Source of the DNA: Candidatus Ozemobacteraceae bacterium | GTDB lineage: Bacteria > Muiribacteriota > Ozemobacteria > Ozemobacterales > Ozemobacteraceae | Assembly: GCA_035373905.1 (NCBI GenBank) | Contig: DAOSOK010000036.1 | Location: forward strand, 1 to 50,872 | Reading direction: 5' to 3' | Length of the DNA stretch: 50,872 nucleotides | Part shown: one piece after another, positions 16,488 to 22,348 of the stretch | How positions within the stretch are numbered: the first letter of the stretch is position 1 | How the letters are laid out: each line of letters opens with the position of its first letter | Position numbers and translations under genes: made by a program | Notes under the pieces: generated by a model | What the model saw: the letters and a program-made list of their open reading frames with translations, nothing else | Databases searched by the model: none | What the model was told of the DNA's origin: nothing

Positions 16488-17089
16488 ATACGAACGCACA
16501 GCCCTTTCCCACAAAAACCCGTTCGGAAGTCATTGACACGTTCGCCCAGCAGCAACAGGAGATCCGGGTGCTGAAAGGGCTCCTCATCCTGCTGTTTCTG
16601 ACGGCCGCCTACGAGTTCGGTCCAGGCATCGTCGCGGAATACGCGATTTCGGGCATCGAGATCCGCGAACCCGAACAGCAGACGGCCTCCAAACCGTTGC
16701 CGCCGAAGCGCGTTCAACGCGTGATCAACGAGCTGAACCGGCTCGAAACGTCCTTCCCGATCGTCCGCTCATCCATCAGGCCCGAAAAAGCGGCGCTCGA
16801 AGCCATCCGCGAAATTCAGCCGGCGAAGATGACCGCCTCGCAACGTGAAAAAATCCTCGTCGAGCATCTCGAAAAACTCTGGACGTTCTTCTCCCAGCCG
16901 ACGTGGGAAGATGCTTCCCTCTTCGAGCCCGCAAAGAGGGAAATTCAGGCGATCATGATCCTGCTGAAACGCAAGCTTCCCGAAACCGCGGACCTGCCGC
17001 CTCTGCCTTCGGGTGACGTCCGGATCTCCTACATCGAGCTCGCGGGTCGCGATGTGTTTTCGTATGGAACGGAGGGCGGCGAGAAATGA
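16484..17089 (+). CDS. Single-pass membrane protein in the pilus operon
   Basis: 201 residues, not recognised. A cytoplasmic N-terminus of about 30 residues (with QQQQEIRVLKG) is followed by one membrane segment (about 31-48, LLILLFLTAAYEFGPGIV) and a soluble, mostly helical domain. It sits where pilP lies in many pilus operons, but there is no lipobox and no PilP beta-domain, so I would not call it PilP. It overlaps its neighbours by four bases on both sides, so it is almost certainly made together with the pilus machine. A lineage-specific assembly factor is the likeliest role. Confidence 0.72.
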   Translation: MNTNAQPFPTKTRSEVIDTFAQQQQEIRVLKGLLILLFLTAAYEFGPGIVAEYAISGIEIREPEQQTASKPLPPKRVQRVINELNRLETSFPIVRSSIRPEKAALEAIREIQPAKMTASQREKILVEHLEKLWTFFSQPTWEDASLFEPAKREIQAIMILLKRKLPETADLPPLPSGDVRISYIELAGRDVFSYGTEGGEK

Positions 17090-17487
17090 CGGGGCATACC
17101 TCGACGAGAAAATCGTCCGCCGGCGGGTTCACGCTCATCGAGCTGATCGTCGTCATCTCGATCATCGGGATTCTCGTCAGCATCTCCTCGACACGGAACA
17201 GCCTGGCGTTCGAACGTTCGAAGGACGCCGCCGTAATGGTCCAGCTCAATCATATTCGTACAGCTATACATCAATTCGCGCTTGATCACGACGGGCGTTT
17301 TCCCGATCGCATCGAGGCTCTTTCCCCAACATATCTGCCCCGGCCCGTACTGAACTGGACCGGAAGCCGGGCGTCGGGGATCATCTCGTTCGACGCCGTG
17401 ACGGGCTGCGTTCGCCTACACGGCTCTTCGGGCCAGTCGCCGGAGAATACACCTGACAGCAGGGGCAGGCCGTATGCGGAATACTGA
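17086..17487 (+). CDS. Type IV pilin/pseudopilin with class III signal
   Basis: 133 residues. The prepilin peptidase site is clear: a basic leader ending in SSAGG, then FTLIELIVVISIIGIL, with Glu at +5. Mature protein about 118 residues, small for a major pilin, so a minor pilin or pseudopilin is likely. The globular part (HHDGRFPDRIEALSPTYLP-like region, about 65-90) resembles the GspG/GspH group. The prepilin peptidase itself is not in the window. Overlaps the previous stop by four bases and the next gene by 14. A nine-codon A/T-ending island (17248-17274) encodes the helix end around IRTAIHQ. Confidence 0.88.
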   Translation: MTGHTSTRKSSAGGFTLIELIVVISIIGILVSISSTRNSLAFERSKDAAVMVQLNHIRTAIHQFALDHDGRFPDRIEALSPTYLPRPVLNWTGSRASGIISFDAVTGCVRLHGSSGQSPENTPDSRGRPYAEY

Positions 17488-17902
17488 TTCGCGACGGGGG
17501 CTCACGCTCATCGAATTGATGGTCTGCACCGTGATCATCGGCATTCTCGCCGGAACGGCCCTTCCGCTTTCTCGGAATTTCGTCAGGAGCAAGAAGGAGG
17601 AAGCCCTGAAAGAGCGGCTTCGCGATTTGCGACAGGCGATCGACCGGTATCATGACGTGATGCTGAAGAGAAATCCCGGAGCTTCCCAGGACGCCCTGTA
17701 TCCGGTAAAGCTCGAAGATCTGACGCAGGCGCGCGTGCTCAGACGCATCCCGCTCGATCCCTTCCTGGGCCGGCCGGAATGGGGAACCCGTTCGACGACG
17801 GACGATGCCGATACCCCGTTCACCGACGGCCGCAATATCTTCGATGTGCGATCCCTGGCGACGGCCACGGCTTTCGACGGAACGCCATACTCGACCTGGT
17901 GA
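17474..17902 (+). CDS. GspG-like pseudopilin
   Basis: 142 residues. Class III signal RRG/LTLIELMVCTVIIGILAG with Glu at +5. The body has the GspG pattern: helix with LRQAIDRYH, then YPVKLEDLTQ, RRIPLDPF, WGTRSTTDD and FDVRSLATATAFDGTPYSTW. GspG is the main pseudopilin of type II secretion, where a calcium-binding C-terminal loop is usual; acidic residues TTDDAD may serve that purpose. The gene overlaps the previous pseudopilin gene by 14 bases and ends the operon. Cleavage would need a prepilin peptidase encoded elsewhere. Confidence 0.88.
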   Translation: MRNTDSRRGLTLIELMVCTVIIGILAGTALPLSRNFVRSKKEEALKERLRDLRQAIDRYHDVMLKRNPGASQDALYPVKLEDLTQARVLRRIPLDPFLGRPEWGTRSTTDDADTPFTDGRNIFDVRSLATATAFDGTPYSTW

Positions 17903-18015
17903 CGAAAAAACTGATATCCAATTTTTTATCAATTTCCGTACGAAGTTTTGTCACCCCTGTGCAATTATCGCGTCGCTCCCCGCTCGAAAGCAGGGCCCTT
18001 CACAAACGCTGATCC

Positions 18016-18035
18016 GATGCCGTTTCCATGGCATC
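18016..18035. promoter_or_regulatory. Inverted repeat upstream of the sigma-54-type site
   Basis: GATGCC, eight bases, GGCATC. Centred about 70 bases before the expected transcript start. It could be an activator-binding site for the sigma-54 promoter that follows; no copy was seen at the other sigma-54-type site. Confidence 0.3.
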
Positions 18036-18066
18036 CACATGATGCGGCGAGGTGCCCTTTTTCGAG

Positions 18067-18083
18067 TTGGCACGCCTTATGCA
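18067..18083 (+). promoter_or_regulatory. Sigma-54 (-24/-12) promoter
   Basis: TTGGCACG, four bases, ATGCA. The GG and GC dinucleotides are exactly 12 bases apart, and TGGCACG is the full -24 consensus. Transcription would start near 18094, 66 bases before the next gene. Confidence 0.65.
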
Positions 18084-18159
18084 CTATGCGGATTGCGGTT
18101 TTCAAACGACCTTTTGGGGCCGCAGTTCGAAGAGAGCATGGGATGCTCCGGAGTGACAT

Positions 18160-18750
18160 ATGAAATCGATTCTGAACATTGCACGATACATCGTTCTCAT
18201 CGTATCTCTCGCCCTCATCCCCGCGGGAATCGCCGGAGCCTCCGATGATATCGCGGAAGCTGGCATGCCGAACGAAGACATCGAACCCATCGGCGTTCAG
18301 ACGCATCGCTTCGTCGATCACGACGGCGAAGTGAAGCTCACGGTCGAATGGCTGCGCAGGCCCGGCGAGTTCGCCGTCACGATCGATTATTTCGGGTATC
18401 TCACCCAGGAAGGCAGGGTGAACTGCTACCTCGAACTCAACGGCACCCGGCGCGAATTCATTACGCTCCGCGAGAGCGCTTCGGACAGGCACCAGCGGAT
18501 CAGGATCCTCTCGTTCCACCCGACGGTCACGCGCGGCAGCTCGCGCGGCCTGAAGAAGCTGACGCCCGAGGAAGTCGTCGATTACCTGCTCTTCACGAAC
18601 GCCCCGTATTATCCGCAGTTCGGCAACGTGAACGTCGAGATGAAGTTCTTCTCCCACGGCCGCTGGGACGGGGACGGCAACAACAATAACGAAAACTACA
18701 GAATCAGTTTTCCCTGCCCGATCAAAGTTCAGGCCGAAGACCATTTCTGA
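18160..18750 (+). CDS. Secreted protein of unknown function, sigma-54-type promoter
   Basis: 196 residues, not recognised. A signal peptide (MKSILNIARYIVLIVSLALIPAGIAGA, cleavage near residue 27) precedes a soluble beta-rich domain with HRFVDHDGEVKLTVEWLRRPGEFAVTIDYFGYLT. A conserved-looking acidic and Asn-rich loop WDGDGNNNNEN lies near the end (about 169-179) and could bind calcium. GGAG lies seven bases before the ATG. It follows the pilus operon by 257 bases and has its own -24/-12 site, so it is separately regulated, perhaps with surface or pilus functions. Confidence 0.75.
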   Translation: MKSILNIARYIVLIVSLALIPAGIAGASDDIAEAGMPNEDIEPIGVQTHRFVDHDGEVKLTVEWLRRPGEFAVTIDYFGYLTQEGRVNCYLELNGTRREFITLRESASDRHQRIRILSFHPTVTRGSSRGLKKLTPEEVVDYLLFTNAPYYPQFGNVNVEMKFFSHGRWDGDGNNNNENYRISFPCPIKVQAEDHF

Positions 18751-19036
18751 CGCCCCCGATAACGCCGCGCCCCTTTCGAGAAGCGGCAGTTGAGGCACAC
18801 ATTACTACTCGTCAAGTAACACGACAATCACCCGCATACTCGATACCGTTCGTGCCGAGCTTGTCGAAGCACGAATGCACTCGCCCTTCGACAGGCTCAG
18901 GGCGAACCTTGGAAGCAATGGGCGATCGCCGGTTCGTGCTTCGATACCTCAGCACGAACGAAGCCAGCAAATTGGCTTTCGATGAGAGAAGACAATACCA
19001 TATGAGACGCGCAGCGAGGAGCCGGTAGGTTACATA
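18751..19036. other. Intergenic stretch with REP-like hairpins
   Basis: No gene seen. The main content is three REP-like hairpins at 18847-18960, described separately; the rest shows nothing I can name. Confidence 0.5.
18847..18960. repeat. Cluster of three REP-like hairpins
   Basis: Units at about 18848-18875 (GTTCGTGCC...AGCACGAA), 18881-18907 (TCGCCCT...AGGGCGAA) and 18931-18960 (GTTCGTGCT...AGCACGAAC). They share the TTCGACAGGCTC core of the 145-bp elements but have lost the clean TA-flanked ends; a degenerate right end (TTGGCTTTCGATGAG) may remain at about 18972. Confidence 0.7.
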
Positions 19037-19086
19037 AAGGAACGACCCGTCAGAGAATGTCTGGCGGGCCGACTGCGGGGTTCCTT
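19037..19086 (-). terminator. Probable terminator of the M23 peptidase gene
   Basis: Outer stem AAGGAAC/GTTCCTT with an inner stem CCCGTCAGA/TCTGGCGGG. It lies just past the minus-strand stop codon. T-tract is poor on either strand. Confidence 0.5.
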
Positions 19087-19090
19087 CGTT

Positions 19091-20125
19091 TCAGCGGGGC
19101 GGGAGCGGAAGTCCGGGAACGCTTCTGGGATTCACGTACGAACCGTTTCTCTTGATCGCGAGATGCAGGTGGGCCCCGGTCGTCCATTCACCGGTGTTGT
19201 CCGAACGTGCGATTTCCTGCCCGTTGCTCACGCGCTGGCCGACAGAGACGGAATAACTCTGGAGATGGCACATAAAGGATTCATAGCCGTTGTCGTAGCG
19301 AACCTTCACGAACCGTCCGCCGCCGGATTCATACCCGGCCGCCGTCACGACGCCGTTGCCCAAGGCGTTGAGGCGGGTTCCGGTCGGAACGGGGAGATCG
19401 ATGCCATAGTGATAGCTATGTCCGAACAGGTCGCGCGGCCCGTATTCGGAGGAAGTGCGGGAAGGCATCGGCGAGCAGGGGGCCGCCCCGAACGCCCCGC
19501 CGGCCGACGGCGGGGTGCCAGCGGACGAACCGCCGTCGACGGGGGTCTTGCCGGCGGCTTTCTTCGGCGTCGAAACGTAGTTGGCATGCACGTATCCGTA
19601 TTTCGAGCCGACCTTGATCTTGTACCAGTCGCCGCTCGTGCCGACGATCGCGACCTTGTCGCCGTCGCGGAGCGAGCCGATGATGCGGCCCCAGGGGCCG
19701 TTGCGGATGTTGAGACTCGAATTGACGACGACGGTGCCGGTCATCTCCTCCGTGGAGTTCGAACTTGTCTGGGCGTCTCCCGGCAGCTTGAGCGTCCAGC
19801 CTGCGTAAATCAAGCTCGGGTTCTTCTTGAGGGAAGGATAGCGTTCGGAATTTATATCGACGAGTTCCATATACCGGTCGCCGTCCCCCAGAAGACGTTC
19901 GGCGATCTTGTAGAGAGAGTCGCCCGACCTGACGGTGTATGTTTTCGACGATGCCTCGCTTCCGCCGCCCGCGTTCGCAGGCACGACCCGTCCGTCTATC
20001 ACAACGGTGCCAGCGTCATCACCAACCTTGACGTCCGTTCCGGTGAAGGGCGTCTCACCGAACGTCGTCACGGAAAGGGCAACGGCACAAACTGCTGACA
20101 GAAGCGCAATACTCTGTTTCTTCAT
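19091..20125 (-). CDS. LysM-SH3b-M23 peptidoglycan endopeptidase
   Basis: 344 residues. Signal peptide (1-23), LysM domain (about 61-115, YTVRSGDSLYKIAERLLGD), SH3b domain (about 128-185, SSLNIRNGPWGRIIGSL and YGYVHANYVS), a Gly/Ser/Pro linker, then a LytM/M23 domain (about 218-340). The M23 zinc ligands are visible: His and Asp in HYGIDLP, and the HLH of GAHLHLAI, with CHLQ contributing the catalytic His. It should cut peptide cross-links in peptidoglycan outside the inner membrane. Its M23 region is nearly identical in layout to that of the gene at 21284-22291, with a beta-propeller gene between them, so the pair arose by duplication. Confidence 0.92.
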   Translation of the reverse strand: MKKQSIALLSAVCAVALSVTTFGETPFTGTDVKVGDDAGTVVIDGRVVPANAGGGSEASSKTYTVRSGDSLYKIAERLLGDGDRYMELVDINSERYPSLKKNPSLIYAGWTLKLPGDAQTSSNSTEEMTGTVVVNSSLNIRNGPWGRIIGSLRDGDKVAIVGTSGDWYKIKVGSKYGYVHANYVSTPKKAAGKTPVDGGSSAGTPPSAGGAFGAAPCSPMPSRTSSEYGPRDLFGHSYHYGIDLPVPTGTRLNALGNGVVTAAGYESGGGRFVKVRYDNGYESFMCHLQSYSVSVGQRVSNGQEIARSDNTGEWTTGAHLHLAIKRNGSYVNPRSVPGLPLPPR

Positions 20126-20185
20126 GCGGCACCTCGGTAGATGATAGTCCGATCAACAATACGGAGTTTCGGCAAATTTGTTTCC

Positions 20186-20230
20186 AAAAAAAGAGAAAAC
20201 GTTCCCGAGCGGTCGGCGGGGAACGCTTTC
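20186..20230 (-). terminator. Rho-independent terminator of the propeller gene
   Basis: On the minus strand, GAAAGCGTTCCC pairs with GGGAACGTTTTC (one mismatch) across a 12-base loop, then TCTCTTTTTTT. Confidence 0.85.
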
Positions 20231-20247
20231 GCCTGTTTCACAGGCCG

Positions 20248-21273
20248 TCACGGCAGATCGTAGGAGATCGGGATCCAGGACGTTCCGTCGCTTCTGAAGC
20301 CGAACAGCACGCCGTCCGGCGTGACCGTCAGATGACGGACCATGTCGGGGGCAAGGAAGGGAATCATCAGCAGATCGGCCTGGGCAAGCACCTTCCCGTC
20401 GCCGGCAAGCCGCAGAACGCGGTGGCGGTGCACGACGCCGTTTTCGTCGCACGCAACCAACTCGAGATAGACATGGTTCTTCGCATCGGCACCGATCAGC
20501 TTCGCCGAAACGTAGCTAGCTTTTCGGTCCTCCGGAAGATCGAGCGGGAACTTCGCGAGCGTCACTTCCGCGACGGGCGATGCCGTCTCAGCCTTGACCA
20601 GTTCAGCATTCCGGTCGTCGAACTTCACCCCCAGAGGCTTGTCGTCTGCGCCGACGACGGGCGAGAGATGCGTCTGGCCGTCGTATTTCTCGATCAACTC
20701 GCCTTCGGGATTGAACCGGAGAAGGGACTGCATGACCGGGTTCGTGACGAGCAGGTTTCCCTTGCTGTCGACGCCGACTTCCCGCGAATCGGCGAGACCT
20801 TCGATCTGGACGAGAGAGACCCCCTTCGCGTCGACGCGGTCGACGACCCCGTCTGTTGAGTTGTACAGATAGAACCCGCCGTTGGGATTCACGGCCAGGT
20901 CGGTCATGTGAACGAAATTCTTCTCGCCGGATCCGGGGTAAGGCAAGGCTTCGAGGAGCTTTCCATTTCTGTCGAAATGTTTCAGTTTCTGGTTGACGGT
21001 GTCGAGGAGCCAGAACGAACCATCCGCGATCGGCCGGAACGCCGTCGGGGCGCCTTCCGTGCGGTGCTCGACGTCCTGGATGTCGCCGCCGACGCATGTG
21101 TCCGAGGTTCCATACGGAATCGAGCAGATATCCTTGTGCGCGACGGCCGACGAGGCAAGCGCCGCTTCATACTGCATGCCGTTGACCATCACAACGGAGA
21201 AGGGCTGGGCCGAAACGGCCGCCGGGAGCGAGAGGGCAGCAGCGAGCAGGGTACCGATCAGAATGTTTCTCAT
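20248..21273 (-). CDS. Secreted NHL-like beta-propeller protein A
   Basis: 341 residues. Signal peptide (MRNILIGTLLAAALSLPAAVSAQ). The mature protein shows repeated blades with the pattern 'DGSFWLLDTVNQKLKHFDRNGK', 'NGGFYLYNSTDGVVDRVD' and 'KGNLLVTNPVMQSLLRFNPEG', typical of NHL/six-bladed propellers. No catalytic residues seen; binding or scaffolding is the likely role. It starts 10 bases after the stop of the M23 peptidase at 21284-22291 and is followed by a strong terminator, so these two form an operon. The gene at 45354-46274 is a paralog, and it too follows a cell-wall peptidase gene. Confidence 0.85.
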   Translation of the reverse strand: MRNILIGTLLAAALSLPAAVSAQPFSVVMVNGMQYEAALASSAVAHKDICSIPYGTSDTCVGGDIQDVEHRTEGAPTAFRPIADGSFWLLDTVNQKLKHFDRNGKLLEALPYPGSGEKNFVHMTDLAVNPNGGFYLYNSTDGVVDRVDAKGVSLVQIEGLADSREVGVDSKGNLLVTNPVMQSLLRFNPEGELIEKYDGQTHLSPVVGADDKPLGVKFDDRNAELVKAETASPVAEVTLAKFPLDLPEDRKASYVSAKLIGADAKNHVYLELVACDENGVVHRHRVLRLAGDGKVLAQADLLMIPFLAPDMVRHLTVTPDGVLFGFRSDGTSWIPISYDLP

Positions 21274-21283
21274 GTGTCTTTTC

Positions 21284-22291
21284 TCACTTTGGAGGAAGTT
21301 TGATGCCTGAAACGGAGCGAGGGTTCACCGATTTTCCGCTTCTGTCGTAGATCGTCATGTGGAGGTGAGCGCCAGTCGTCCACTGGCCGGTGTTGTCCGA
21401 GCGGGCGATCTGTTGGCCGGCCGAGACGCGCTGGCCGTTCGAGACGTTGTAACTCTGGAGGTGGCAGTAGAAGGACGTAAAGCCGTTGTCATACTTCACC
21501 TTCACGAATCGGCCGCCGCCCGATTCGTAGCCGCAGGCCACGACGGTGCCCGCGCCGAGTGAATTCAGGCGGGTCCCGGTCGGAACGGGGAGATCTATGC
21601 CGCTGTGGAACGAATGGCCGAACAGATTCCGGGGGCCGAATTCAGAACTGGCGCGGCCGGGCATGGGCGAGCAGGGAGCTGCGCCGAACCCGCCCGTGCC
21701 GGGTTTGGAGCCGGAATCGGGAGGTTTGCTGCCCGAGGAGGAAGAGATCGAGACGCCGGACGACCGGTTCGATGCGCGAGCCGTTGGTTCGGCGCCCTGA
21801 TGCGCCTTGTGACCGGGTGCGCTGACGTAATACGAATGAATATAGGCATACCCGTTGCCATGTTTGATCTTGAACCAGTCGCCTTCCTTGGCGACGATCT
21901 GAACCTGGTTGCCGTTCCCGAGTTTACCGACGATCTTTCCCCAGGGCCCCGAGCGGACGTTCAGGCTGGTACCGACCTGTACAGTGCCGGTCTTCGTTCC
22001 GGCCGCCGGTCTGGAGACTGCGGTCCGGCCCTCGAGCTTCTTGATCAGCGCCTCGTATTGCTTCACGAGAGCCTCGAGACTGGAGATGGTTTTTTCCATC
22101 TGTTCCGCCGTGACGCCCGAAGCGGCGGCGCCGGTCCCCGCTCCCTTGGCAGCGGCGGCGCTATCTGAATCGGTGATCGCGTGGTCCTGCAATGTCGCCA
22201 GCGGGTCTTCGGCATGAAGATGCGCTGGCAACAGGCCACAGATGAGAACAACGCAGGTTATCAGGAGCGGAGCAACATGGTTCCTGACCAT
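21284..22291 (-). CDS. SH3b-M23 peptidoglycan endopeptidase
   Basis: 335 residues. Signal peptide (1-27), a coiled coil (about 60-90, MEKTISSLEALVKQYEALIKKLEG) in place of the LysM of its paralog, SH3b (about 102-158, TSLNVRSGPWGKIVGKL), Ser-rich linker, M23 domain (about 208-332; zinc ligands in HSGIDLP and HLHMTI). Without LysM, wall attachment may go through SH3b or the coiled coil, as in EnvC-like activators, but the zinc ligands are intact so it should be active. AGGGAGG lies seven bases before the ATG. Operon with propeller A downstream; the stop of the dynamin gene is 57 bases upstream, so read-through is possible. Confidence 0.92.
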   Translation of the reverse strand: MVRNHVAPLLITCVVLICGLLPAHLHAEDPLATLQDHAITDSDSAAAAKGAGTGAAASGVTAEQMEKTISSLEALVKQYEALIKKLEGRTAVSRPAAGTKTGTVQVGTSLNVRSGPWGKIVGKLGNGNQVQIVAKEGDWFKIKHGNGYAYIHSYYVSAPGHKAHQGAEPTARASNRSSGVSISSSSGSKPPDSGSKPGTGGFGAAPCSPMPGRASSEFGPRNLFGHSFHSGIDLPVPTGTRLNSLGAGTVVACGYESGGGRFVKVKYDNGFTSFYCHLQSYNVSNGQRVSAGQQIARSDNTGQWTTGAHLHMTIYDRSGKSVNPRSVSGIKLPPK

Positions 22292-22348
22292 ACACGGCCT
22301 CCCTGACGATGAGTTTCATGATATACATTTCCGCCCCGAGGCTCAAGG

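Noticed and set aside
16484..17089. Call as PilP
   Set aside because: No lipoprotein signal and no PilP-like beta domain; only the gene position would support it.
18841..18965. Possible CRISPR array
   Set aside because: Only three units of unequal sequence and spacing, each an inverted repeat with a shared REP core; no cas genes.
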